A stretch of 64,000 bases of DNA, taken from CAVPHV01 sp963821095 (GTDB lineage: Bacteria; Actinomycetota; Acidimicrobiia; Spongiisociales; UBA5794). Position 1 is the stretch's first letter, and the number at the start of each line of letters is the position of its first letter. The translations under genes and the position numbers were made by a program. Below are positions 42,191 through 49,736 of this stretch, piece after piece. The stretch is taken from the NCBI GenBank assembly GCA_963821095.1, contig CAWGCJ010000020.1, forward strand, positions 124,001 to 188,000. The letters are read 5' to 3'. Under the pieces are notes generated by a model, which had not been told where the DNA came from, ran no database searches, and was given only the letters and a program-made list of their open reading frames with translations.

Positions 42191-42766
42191 CTAGTTGGGG
42201 CATCCCAGCACGACCTCCACGATCTCCCTCATGTCGGATGGCAGCCAGGGCATGTCGGTGAAGACTTCCCGGGCCTTGGTATCGTCGAGATCCTGTTGAA
42301 CGATACGGCAGATCGAAATGAGCTCTTCGTCCGCGGCTCGAGCGGCTCGGCCCTCTGCTGAATTCCAGCCCTGCCAGTGATCGCTCAATGTGTCGAACGA
42401 ACCGATATGCGCCGCCAGCGCGGCTTCGGCGGCGTTCAGTGTGGCGAAGAGCCCAATCACGTTGTCGTGCAATTCGGCTGCTTGATCGGGTGCGTCGAGA
42501 GCCTCGAGGCCTGCGAGGAATCTCTCACGAGCCGCAAGTCGCTGGTCCCAGTAGTCCCGGGCACCCTCAGGCGTTGGGGTTCCAGCCACCCACTCGGCGT
42601 CCAGCGTGGCGATTCTTGCCTGCACCTCAGTGATGAGTCCCTCGGCCTGGCCTGCGTATTCCTGCGTCGTGAGCCCGGTGCCGCCGCATGCCGCGAGGGT
42701 GAGAGCCGGGCAGGCGAGTACCAAGGCAGTGATCACAAGTTTGGGGGTTTTGGCGGTCATCCTCAT
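42191..42766 (-). CDS. hypothetical lipoprotein (second of a pair)
   Basis: A 191-residue predicted lipoprotein with signal LVITALVLACPALTLAACGG (lipobox LAAC, C27). The mature part is helical (LTTQEYAGQAEGLITEVQAR, RERFLAGLEALDAPDQAAEL), resembling short coiled-coil, substrate-sensing or cell-envelope lipoproteins. No family recognised. ATG 42766 overlaps the stop of the upstream GIN-domain lipoprotein by ATGA, so the two are translationally coupled. Confidence 0.75.
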   Translation of the reverse strand: MRMTAKTPKLVITALVLACPALTLAACGGTGLTTQEYAGQAEGLITEVQARIATLDAEWVAGTPTPEGARDYWDQRLAARERFLAGLEALDAPDQAAELHDNVIGLFATLNAAEAALAAHIGSFDTLSDHWQGWNSAEGRAARAADEELISICRIVQQDLDDTKAREVFTDMPWLPSDMREIVEVVLGCPN

Positions 42767-43362
42767 CGCGCCGAGACCTTCCCGCCGTCCGACGTCTCGA
42801 TGCCGGAGATGTCTCCCCCACAAAGCACGGTCAGCTCTGCTCCGTTGGTGACATCGCCGGTCGCCGCACCCGTCGCACAAATCCGAATCTGGGCACCGTC
42901 TGCTGCGTCGACAATCACGGTGGTGGCCTCGAGTGTCTCACCGTCGATGCGTCCGCCACCATCGGCCGACAAGGTGATGGTTCCGACGGTACCGATCACC
43001 TCGACTCGAGCTCCGTTGTTGGAGACGATGTCGCCCATGACGGCAACCGTGCCTGAGACATTGAACCCAGTGGATGACGTGACTCCGCCGGTGCGATCTG
43101 GCGAAGTACGCAAGGTGCTATCGGTCACTTCGGTGGTCAGGAATTCCTGGAGATTGGAATCGGCGGTTACCGCCAAGACCACGTCACCGATGGCGGTCGG
43201 GTCGACGGTGAGGATGACCACTACTCCGTTGTCAGCATCAATGGCATCGAACTGCGAAACAGTGCGGTTGTCAGTGACAACGTCACCGTTTCCTTCAAGG
43301 GAGTCGTCACACGCCGCCAGCGTCAACAATCCCAGGATGATCAGCGAGGCCGTCCGCTTCAT
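42763..43362 (-). CDS. lipoprotein with GIN/DUF2807-like beta-helix domain
   Basis: A 199-residue predicted lipoprotein (signal LIILGLLTLAACDD, lipobox LAAC, C18). The mature protein is a run of short beta strands rich in Val, Thr, Gly and Asp (FDAIDADNGVVVILTVDPTA, VTADSNLQEFLTTEVTDSTL, VSGTVAVMGDIVSNNGARVE), which fits the GIN (DUF2807) beta-helix family of putative adhesin heads. It is co-transcribed with the helical lipoprotein downstream. Confidence 0.75.
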   Translation of the reverse strand: MKRTASLIILGLLTLAACDDSLEGNGDVVTDNRTVSQFDAIDADNGVVVILTVDPTAIGDVVLAVTADSNLQEFLTTEVTDSTLRTSPDRTGGVTSSTGFNVSGTVAVMGDIVSNNGARVEVIGTVGTITLSADGGGRIDGETLEATTVIVDAADGAQIRICATGAATGDVTNGAELTVLCGGDISGIETSDGGKVSAR

Positions 43363-43765
43363 CGCTGCTACCTCAATCGCTGCTGTTGACTTCGGACCCG
43401 CTTCGAACCCGCCGTCCGTCGCGTCCGCGAGTTCCTCGGCCGCCTTCTACGCCAGTCGCCCGCTCATCCCAGACTGCCCGGGCGCGTCACCGGTCGGCTA
43501 GAGGCACAAGACCGTTGTGAGCGATCATCCCGCCGGCGACGCGAGATCCCCTGCGCAATCCCTTGGTGGTTCGGCCGGTTGGCCCACATCTCCCGCGTTC
43601 AGACTGCGTGTGACGTCTAGGTCGACCCTTCCGAGATTGCCCTGCCTCGAAGACACCCTGGCGAGCTAGTCGACGGCGCTCCGGTCTGCCTTCGTGGACT
43701 CCTGCTGGGGTGCGTATTCTTTCTCTTTGGACGTAAGGGTTTGATCGGGCGAGGAGAGCTGGAAC
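43363..43765. other. 403-nt gap between the lipoprotein pair and the DUF2252 gene
   Basis: Divergent intergenic region. I see no convincing gene. 43700-43745 is less G+C-rich (TTCTTTCTCTTTGGACG) and may hold the promoter for the DUF2252 gene. Short open frames on the minus strand are artefacts of base composition. Confidence 0.4.
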
Positions 43766-45133
43766 GTGGCGGAGTGCGCAACACGGTTTCGTGCCGGCGG
43801 GCTGAGTCGGCGCGACCTCCGAGCCCTCGGAAAGTCGCTGCGCAAGACCGTCCGGCGCATTTCACACGCGGGGTGGGTGGCGCCGGCCGATCGCCCCGAC
43901 CCGGTTGCTCTGCTGCAGGCCCAGGATTCGATTCGAGTTCCCGAGTTGGTGCCGATCCGCTACGGGCGGATGCTGGAATCGCCGTTTGCCTTCTATCGTG
44001 GCTCGGCTGCCGTCATGGCCGGTGACCTGGCCGGTACCCCGGATATCGGGGTCAATGTCCAGGCGTGCGGAGACGCCCACTTTGCCAACTTTGGAATCTA
44101 CGCCTCTCCGGAACGCCGCCTCGTATTCGACGTCAACGACTTCGACGAGACGACTGCGGCGCCCTGGGAGTACGACCTCAAGCGTCTGGTTGCCAGCTTG
44201 GTACTCGATGCCCGGGATGCCGGGTGGGGTGATGCGGTCGGCCGCGAGGCCGTCGTCACCGCAGTGACGCGGTACCGAGACGTTCTCGAGCGACTCGCCG
44301 AGTCGACCACACTCGAGATCCAGTATGCCCTCATGGATGAGGAGCGCTTCTTCCGGGAGAAGCCGGACCGCAAGGTCGCCGAGCAGGCGCGGCTCCTGCT
44401 CGCCAAGGCCCATCGCAGGACCAACCGCCAGGCCATGCGCAAGCTGGTCAAGAGCGTTGGCGGCGTTCCCCGTTTCAGGGTGGACCCTCCGCTTCTCACC
44501 CGCCTCCCGCCCGCCACCGAGGAGCGTTTCCACGATCTGATGGAAAGCTATCGGAACACGCTCCAGGACAACCGCAAACACGTATTCGACCAGTTCCACT
44601 TCCGCGATGTGGCTCGCAAGGTGGTCGGCGTCGGCAGCGTGGGTCTGCGCGCCTACGTGGTACTGCTCGAAGGGCGCGGCTACCCGGACCCGCTGGTTCT
44701 TCAGGTCAAGGAGGCAACCTCGTCGGTTCTGTCGCCCTACGTCGGGCGGAGCGGCTTTGGCCACCACGGCCGGCGAGTCGTTGTCGGGCAGCGACTGATG
44801 CAGGCGATCAGCGATCCCTTCCTCGGCTGGGCCCCCATCGGCGGCCGTGACTTCTACGTGCGTCAATTGCGCGACCACAAGGGCCCAACCGTGCGGGCCG
44901 CCGACCCGGCCGTGCACCTTGCCGAGTGCTCCATCATCGGTGGGACCCTGGCTCGGGCCCACGCTCGGTCCGTCGATCCTGCCCTCCTGCGCGGCTACGT
45001 AGGAACCGGCGATCGGTTGGCCGGCGCCCTGGTTTCGTTTGCGCTTGCCTACGCCGATCAGGCTGAGGCAGACCATCATCGGCTCGAGACCGCGGCACGG
45101 CGCGGCCTGATTCCGGTCGAGGCCGGCATCTAG
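43766..45133 (+). CDS. DUF2252-family protein
   Basis: A 455-residue cytoplasmic protein of the DUF2252 family, which is related to kinase-like (phosphotransferase) folds. Hallmarks: PIRYGRMLESPFAFYRGSAA near residue 70, VNVQACGDAHFANFGIYASP, LVFDVNDFDETTAAPWEYDL with the conserved DxNDFD motif, then KEATSSVLSPY and GWAPIGGRDFYVRQLRDHKG. The HxxN and DFD residues resemble the catalytic loop and metal-binding Asp of aminoglycoside-phosphotransferase-like enzymes. The substrate is unknown. It starts with GTG. It is followed by glgC after 55 nt. Confidence 0.88.
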   Translation: MAECATRFRAGGLSRRDLRALGKSLRKTVRRISHAGWVAPADRPDPVALLQAQDSIRVPELVPIRYGRMLESPFAFYRGSAAVMAGDLAGTPDIGVNVQACGDAHFANFGIYASPERRLVFDVNDFDETTAAPWEYDLKRLVASLVLDARDAGWGDAVGREAVVTAVTRYRDVLERLAESTTLEIQYALMDEERFFREKPDRKVAEQARLLLAKAHRRTNRQAMRKLVKSVGGVPRFRVDPPLLTRLPPATEERFHDLMESYRNTLQDNRKHVFDQFHFRDVARKVVGVGSVGLRAYVVLLEGRGYPDPLVLQVKEATSSVLSPYVGRSGFGHHGRRVVVGQRLMQAISDPFLGWAPIGGRDFYVRQLRDHKGPTVRAADPAVHLAECSIIGGTLARAHARSVDPALLRGYVGTGDRLAGALVSFALAYADQAEADHHRLETAARRGLIPVEAGI

Positions 45134-45175
45134 CTGCGGTCCCTCCGTGATACTGCCGTCTCGAAACTTCCGTAC

Positions 45176-45181
45176 TACATT
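45176..45181 (+). promoter_or_regulatory. putative -10 box of glgC
   Basis: TACATT followed by 7 nt and then the GTG at 45189. Confidence 0.4.
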
Positions 45182-45188
45182 CTGGGTT

Positions 45189-46427
45189 GTGCCGACCACG
45201 CCAAGAATCATTTCGCTTGTTCTCGCCGGTGGCGAAGGCAAACGGCTCTACCCGCTGACGCGGGATCGGTCGAAACCGGCGGTGCCGTTCGGCGGGATCT
45301 ATCGGCTCATCGACTTCGTGCTCTCCAACCTCGTCAACGGCGGCTACCGCAAGATCGCCGTGCTGACCCAGTACAAGAGCCACAGCCTCGACCGTCACCT
45401 CGCCCTCACGTGGCGGATGTCACCGCTGCTGGGCAACTACGTCACACCCGTGCCGGCCCAGATGCGTCTCGGTCCGCATTGGTTTTCCGGATCGGCCGAC
45501 GCGGTCTACCAGAACTTCAACATCCTCACCGACGAGCGTCCCGACCACGTGATCGTCTTTGGCGCCGACCACATCTACCGCATGGATCCCCGCCAGATGA
45601 TGGCGCAGCACATCGAATCAGGTGCCGGCGTGACAGTGGCCGGGATCCGGGTTCCGATCGAGGAGGCATCATCGTTCGGGGTCATCGAGGCCAAGGCGAG
45701 CGGTGAGATAGCGTCGTTTCTGGAGAAACCTGCGAAGCCCAAGTCACTTCCGGGTGTTCCCGATCAGGCGTTTGTCTCGATGGGGAACTACATCTTCGAC
45801 GCCGAAGTGTTGCGCGACATCATCACTAGAGACGCCGAGAAGGGCGAGGCCTCCCGCCACGACATCGGTGGCGACATCATCCCGGCGTTGGTAGATGAGG
45901 GGGCTGCCCGGGTCTACGACTTCAGCCACAACGAGATCCCCGGCCAAACCGAAAGGGAGAAGGGGTACTGGCGGGACGTGGGAACCCTCGACGCCTACTA
46001 CCAGGCGACCATGGACACGATTTCGGTGGACCCGATCTTCAGCTTCTACAACGCGCTGTGGCCGATCTACACTCACCGCCCACCGTTGCCTCCGGCGAAG
46101 TTCGTGTTCGACCAGGATGGCCGCCGTGGTGGCGCCTACGAGTCCGTGGTCGGCGCCGGTGTGGTGGTCTCCGGGGGTACGGCGCGACGCTCCATCCTCT
46201 CGTCGGAGGTGCGAGTCCACTCGTTTGCCAACGTCGAAGACTCGATTCTGATGAACGGCGTGGATGTGGGGCGGCGCGCGGAGGTGCGGCGCGCCATCAT
46301 CGACAAGAACGTCGTGGTGCCCGAGGGCGCCCAGATCGGGGTCGACCTAGACGCCGACCGTGAGCGCTACACGGTCACCGACAGCGGCCTGGTTGTGATC
46401 GGGAAGGGCGACCCCATTGTCCCCTAG
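45189..46427 (+). CDS. glgC: glucose-1-phosphate adenylyltransferase
   Basis: A 412-residue ADP-glucose pyrophosphorylase, the committed step of bacterial glycogen synthesis. The N-terminal nucleotidyltransferase domain shows SLVLAGGEGKRLYPLTRDRS, KPAVPFGGIYRLIDF, WFSGSADAVYQN, FGADHIYRMD and FVSMGNYIFD. The C-terminal left-handed beta-helix follows from about residue 300 (SILSSEVRVHSFANVEDSIL, RRAEVRRAIIDKNVVVPEGA). GTG 45189 is preferred over an upstream ATG (45147) because of the -10 spacing and the family N-terminus. Its stop codon lies inside a hairpin. With treS it points to alpha-glucan metabolism. Confidence 0.95.
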   Translation: MPTTPRIISLVLAGGEGKRLYPLTRDRSKPAVPFGGIYRLIDFVLSNLVNGGYRKIAVLTQYKSHSLDRHLALTWRMSPLLGNYVTPVPAQMRLGPHWFSGSADAVYQNFNILTDERPDHVIVFGADHIYRMDPRQMMAQHIESGAGVTVAGIRVPIEEASSFGVIEAKASGEIASFLEKPAKPKSLPGVPDQAFVSMGNYIFDAEVLRDIITRDAEKGEASRHDIGGDIIPALVDEGAARVYDFSHNEIPGQTEREKGYWRDVGTLDAYYQATMDTISVDPIFSFYNALWPIYTHRPPLPPAKFVFDQDGRRGGAYESVVGAGVVVSGGTARRSILSSEVRVHSFANVEDSILMNGVDVGRRAEVRRAIIDKNVVVPEGAQIGVDLDADRERYTVTDSGLVVIGKGDPIVP

Positions 46428-46467
46428 ACAATGGGGCGCCATCGTCCCCTAGACAATGGGGCGCCAT
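46412..46467 (+). repeat. tandem repeat and hairpin spanning the glgC stop codon
   Basis: CCCCATTGTC (46412-46421) pairs with GACAATGGGG (46427-46436) around a 5-nt loop, and the TAG stop of glgC lies at 46425-46427. The 24-nt unit starting GTCCCCTAGACAATGGGG (46419-46442) is repeated exactly at 46444-46467 with one base between. The hairpin could terminate transcription or protect the mRNA end. The duplication is unexplained. Confidence 0.75.
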
Positions 46468-46532
46468 ACTCCGCTGAGCGGTTGTGCCGTTCTTTGACGC
46501 CGTCGCTGCATCTGGTTTCGCGGCTTGTTGGG

Positions 46533-46538
46533 TACCCT
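46533..46538 (+). promoter_or_regulatory. putative -10 box of the HExxH lipoprotein gene
   Basis: TACCCT followed by 7 nt and then the GTG at 46546. Confidence 0.4.
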
Positions 46539-46545
46539 CTCGCCG

Positions 46546-47895
46546 GTGAGACATTCGACGACGCGGAAACGGTGCTTTCCCGCCCACTTCTTCCTGGCGG
46601 CCACGATGCTGCTGGGTGCCTGCAGTGGGAGCGGCGGCGGTGCTGCGACGACCACGGTTGCCGTGACGACGGCTCCGTCGACGCCACCTGCCAGCACCGT
46701 GGAGACCCTGGCCCCTGGGCTGGACCAGACGGTGGTCGATCGGCTGAGTGCCGAGATCACTGAACTGTTGGCGACCACCGAGCAACTGCGCGGCTTGGAC
46801 TTCGTCGTTGAGCCGACGCTTAGCTTCCTGCCCAGGGACGAGTTCACCATCACGGTGCAATCCGAACTCGAGGCCGACCTCGTCAAGATGGATCCCGCGA
46901 CAGCCTTCCGTCTTTATCGCATGCTGGGCTTGATCGGGTCGGGCGACGATCTGGCAGAGGGCCTCTTCCTCGAGATGGCTCAGGCGGCTGTGGTCTACTT
47001 CGACCAACAGGCAAATGAACTCCTGGTGGTCGGCGACACCGCCGAGTTCACTCCGTACCAGCGCAGCACCGTGATCCACGAGTTGGTGCACACGTTGACG
47101 GAGCAGTACTTCAGGTCGGGAAGCACCCTTGCCGAGTTGAAGGCCGACGGGTCGTTTGATCACATCGATGCCTACCGAGCCCTGGTCGAGGGCGACGCCA
47201 CCTATGTTCAGTTCCTCTACCTTCAGGGTCTCTCCAGCGAGGATCGGTCCGATGCGGCGCTCGAAGCGCTCGAGTCGGCGCCGGCAGCTCTCGAGGGTGC
47301 TCCGGCATTCGTCAGCAACGAGGTGGTGTTTCCGTTCGACAGCGGGCTCGAGTTTGTGACCGCGCTCGTGAGGGGAGGGGGTCTTGCTGCCATAGACCGT
47401 GCGTACATCGACTCTCCCGCGTCAACCGAGCAGGTCATCCACATCGAGCGGTACCAGGGCGGCGAAGCGCCCCGCAAGACCAATCCGGTTGAAGTCGACC
47501 TACCCGGCTACGAAGAGGCTGCCGCCGCCGTCTGGGGTGAGCTGGGGATGATTCGGCTACTCACCGGCATCCTCACCCCCGGCTTCACCACTCAGACCGC
47601 CGACGGCTGGGGAGGCGACTCCTTCCTGGTAACCGTGAATGAGAGCGACGTCGCATTTGTGTTGCGCTATCGGGGCGACACCGAGGACGACACCATCGAG
47701 GTTGTCGAAGCCCTTCTGCTGGCAGCAAGGGACCGGATGGGCGCGGGTGACGGTGTGGAATCTGGGGGCGGGATCGAGTTCTCCGCCAATGGGCCTTACG
47801 TGTTCATCGATCGGGTCAACGATGGAGTGCTGTTCATTGTGGCAACCGACACGAGCACCGGCCGGGCGATCAGGGACCAGACGGACGTTCCCTGA
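46546..47895 (+). CDS. lipoprotein with HExxH zinc-metallopeptidase-like motif
   Basis: A 449-residue predicted lipoprotein. The signal ends at lipobox LGAC with C26, followed by a Thr/Ser/Ala-rich tether (residues ~30-55). The motif HELVH (178-182, in STVIHELVHTLTEQYF) with a downstream glutamate E215 (YRALVEGDATYV) forms a gluzincin-like zinc site. The C-terminal part is strand-rich (DSFLVTVNESDVAFVLRYRG). I do not recognise the peptidase family. The motif spacing fits a real zinc site, but catalysis is an inference. The GTG start has the leaderless promoter spacing. Confidence 0.78.
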   Translation: MRHSTTRKRCFPAHFFLAATMLLGACSGSGGGAATTTVAVTTAPSTPPASTVETLAPGLDQTVVDRLSAEITELLATTEQLRGLDFVVEPTLSFLPRDEFTITVQSELEADLVKMDPATAFRLYRMLGLIGSGDDLAEGLFLEMAQAAVVYFDQQANELLVVGDTAEFTPYQRSTVIHELVHTLTEQYFRSGSTLAELKADGSFDHIDAYRALVEGDATYVQFLYLQGLSSEDRSDAALEALESAPAALEGAPAFVSNEVVFPFDSGLEFVTALVRGGGLAAIDRAYIDSPASTEQVIHIERYQGGEAPRKTNPVEVDLPGYEEAAAAVWGELGMIRLLTGILTPGFTTQTADGWGGDSFLVTVNESDVAFVLRYRGDTEDDTIEVVEALLLAARDRMGAGDGVESGGGIEFSANGPYVFIDRVNDGVLFIVATDTSTGRAIRDQTDVP

Positions 47896-48006
47896 GGGTC
47901 TTCAACTCGATGACGGCGGGCGATACGGTGTCACCGTGACGCATCGGGCGCGCCAAAGAAACCGGAAGCTGACAGAACGAATGCGCCGGAAGGGCGCGAC
48001 GGGAGA

Positions 48007-48090
48007 TCAGCCGCGGCCGGCGTTGGGGCGACGCCCGTGGTTCGCCTTGGAACGGCGGGCGCGAAGTCTGCGACGCTTTTTCTTGGCCAT
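48007..48090 (-). CDS. ribosomal protein bL37-like peptide (27 residues)
   Basis: A 27-residue, very basic peptide: MAKKKRRRLRARR followed by SKANHGRRPNAGRG. The SKANHG(K/R)RPNA block is the hallmark of the short mycobacterial 50S protein bL37, which is about 24 residues and starts MAKRGRKKR. It would sit in the large ribosomal subunit bound to 23S rRNA. It is too short for usual gene callers. TACCCT lies 10 nt upstream of the ATG on the minus strand. It is divergent from a DUF192-like gene. Confidence 0.85.
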   Translation of the reverse strand: MAKKKRRRLRARRSKANHGRRPNAGRG

Positions 48091-48145
48091 AGCGGGAGCG
48101 AGGGTACCACTCAGGGCCACATCGGCAACCGGCCCCGGCTTTGTG

Positions 48146-48481
48146 ATGCTGGCGCCGGGGTGGCGGTGCGGCCCCGTCACCGTCGCTGCGACGGCCCGCC
48201 AGCGACGTCGCGGGCTGCGCCCCCGCCCCCTCGGCCGGATTTTGCTGCTCAGGGCGCGCTCGGTTCACGGGTTCGGATTGGTCGAGGACCTGGCCGTCGT
48301 GGGCATCGGGCGGGACCACCGGGTGTGTGCCGTGCGTGTGCTGCGTCCGGGCCGCATCGTCACGATTGCGCGATGCCGCTGGATTCTCGAACTTCCGATC
48401 GACCACCCGACCCCTGCCGTGGGAGTTTGGGTCGGCGTGGCTCGGCTCCGTCCCATCCAGGGACCCGGCAACCCCGCCTAA
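48146..48481 (+). CDS. DUF192-like protein
   Basis: A 111-residue basic protein. The segment LLLRARSVHGFGLVEDLAVV followed by GIGRDHRVCAVRVLRPGRIV and RCRWILELP follows the DUF192 pattern ('ar.vHtfgM...idvvfld..grVv.v....P.r......a..vLElp'), though the Met is Leu here. The function of the family is unknown. GTG 48143 is an alternative start. A long minus-strand frame also covers this area but has no recognisable motif. It ends 9 nt before rsmI, and the rsmI -10 box overlaps its stop codon. Confidence 0.5.
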   Translation: MLAPGWRCGPVTVAATARQRRRGLRPRPLGRILLLRARSVHGFGLVEDLAVVGIGRDHRVCAVRVLRPGRIVTIARCRWILELPIDHPTPAVGVWVGVARLRPIQGPGNPA

Positions 48482-48484
48482 GCT
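48479..48484 (+). promoter_or_regulatory. putative -10 box of rsmI
   Basis: TAAGCT followed by 6 nt and then the ATG at 48491. Confidence 0.4.
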
Positions 48485-48490
48485 CGCCCG

Positions 48491-49327
48491 ATGCCGGGCA
48501 CCCTCATTCTCTGTGCGACGCCGATCGGGAACCTCGGTGACGCACCCCCTCGGCTGGGCGAAGCCATCGCAGACGCCGACGTTGTTTACGCCGAGGACAC
48601 TCGGCGCTCCTACAAACTGCTCCATGCCCTGGGCGTCGAACAGACCTTGCGTTCCTACTTTGCCGGCAACGAGGCAGAGCGGTCGTCCGAACTCGCCGGC
48701 CGCCTTCGGGAAGGCGCCACAGTCGTTCTGCTCACCGACGCCGGAACCCCGTCGATCTCAGATCCTGGGTTGAGTGCGGTCAACGCAGCCATCGCAGCGG
48801 GAGCCGCCGTGACCATCATTCCCGGCCCCTCTGCGGTGACTGCGGCGCTGGCCGTGTCAGGCTTGCCGACGGAACGGTTTGTCTTCGAGGGCTTCCTACC
48901 CCGCAAGGGCGGCGAGCGCACCAGCAGGCTGACGGCGCTTGCCAACGAACCACGTACCGTGGTGTTGTTTGCGGGCAAGGGCAAGGTGGCGCGCGATCTG
49001 GCCGACCTCGCAACAGTATTGGGGGAAGACCGTGAGATTGCGGTCGCAAGAGAGCTCACCAAGCTTCACGAAGAAGTGTGGCGTGGGACGTTGGGCGACG
49101 CAGCAACGCGATGGAGCGAGACCGTTGCGCCGCGCGGCGAATTCACCTTGGTCATCGCGGGCGCGGTCGAATCCATGCCGGAACCGGATGATCTCCTCGA
49201 AGCGGTTGCCCACCTCGAGTCGGTGGGGACCTCGCGATCGGAGGCCGTGCGAGAGATCGCAAGCCTCTACGGGGTATCGCGCCGAGAGCTCTACGAGGCA
49301 GTGATCAAAGGCCGAGCCGGCGCCTGA
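48491..49327 (+). CDS. rsmI: 16S rRNA (cytidine-1402-2'-O)-methyltransferase
   Basis: A 278-residue tetrapyrrole-methylase-fold RNA methyltransferase acting on C1402 in the ribosomal P site. Family blocks: LILCATPIGNLGDAPPRLGE, YAEDTRRSYKLLHALGV, VVLLTDAGTPSISDPGL, IIPGPSAVTAALAVSGLPTE and FVFEGFLPRKGGER. The C-terminal segment (EAVREIASLYGVSRRELYEA) is the usual RsmI helical tail. The 3' end overlaps the convergent AbrB gene by 23 nt. Confidence 0.95.
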   Translation: MPGTLILCATPIGNLGDAPPRLGEAIADADVVYAEDTRRSYKLLHALGVEQTLRSYFAGNEAERSSELAGRLREGATVVLLTDAGTPSISDPGLSAVNAAIAAGAAVTIIPGPSAVTAALAVSGLPTERFVFEGFLPRKGGERTSRLTALANEPRTVVLFAGKGKVARDLADLATVLGEDREIAVARELTKLHEEVWRGTLGDAATRWSETVAPRGEFTLVIAGAVESMPEPDDLLEAVAHLESVGTSRSEAVREIASLYGVSRRELYEAVIKGRAGA

Positions 49328-49589
49328 TCTCCGCTTCGATCTGTGCCGCCTCTTTGCTGCCAACGTCGGTGGTGAGTTTGCGCTCCCACTCTGCGACGGC
49401 GTTGCGATCGAGTTCGAAGATGTATTCGCCGACGGCGACGGTGGCTTCGCGCTTACGCAGGATGATTTGGTCCCCCTCGACCGCGATCGCGAGCTCGTCG
49501 CCCTCGTGAATGTTGAGAATGCGGCGGGTTTCCGCCGGAATCACGATGCGACCGAGGTCGTCGATCTTGCGGACCATGCCGGTGTCCAA
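49305..49589 (-). CDS. AbrB/MazE/SpoVT-family transcriptional regulator
   Basis: A 94-residue swapped-hairpin DNA-binding protein. TGMVRKIDDLGRIVIPAETR is the AbrB/SpoVT motif, followed by NIHEGDELAIAVEGDQIILR. The C-terminal helices (IFELDRNAVAEWERKLT and KEAAQIEAEIRRRLGL) may be for oligomerisation. TTG 49589 is chosen as the start: GGAGG lies 7 nt upstream, and it gives LDTGMVRKIDDLGR, matching the family N-terminus better than ATG 49577. Target genes unknown. It is divergent from metG. Confidence 0.88.
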   Translation of the reverse strand: MDTGMVRKIDDLGRIVIPAETRRILNIHEGDELAIAVEGDQIILRKREATVAVGEYIFELDRNAVAEWERKLTTDVGSKEAAQIEAEIRRRLGL

Positions 49590-49736
49590 TTCCGTACCTC
49601 CAGTTTCGGGCGAGCGCGGCCTGTCCCCGTGAGGCCGGTCTGTCTGTAACGCATTTAATAGTAACCCCGCCCGTTGGCATGTGAGGCCAAGGGTTTCGCG
49701 GGGGTTTGCCACCCCGGTGGTACCATCGCCCGGCTC

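Noticed and set aside
41722..42261. Genes on either strand between the MMPL transporter and the lipoprotein pair
   Set aside because: Both frames lack start signals and recognisable motifs; they are explained by G+C-rich composition.
43862..45241. 459-codon minus-strand frame
   Set aside because: Antisense to DUF2252 and the start of glgC, both with strong family motifs on the plus strand.
46412..46467. Start of a CRISPR array
   Set aside because: Only two repeat units, separated by one base, with no spacers and no cas genes.
47870..48625. 251-codon minus-strand frame
   Set aside because: It overlaps the bL37-like peptide in another frame and the rsmI start; its sequence is repetitive and matches nothing.
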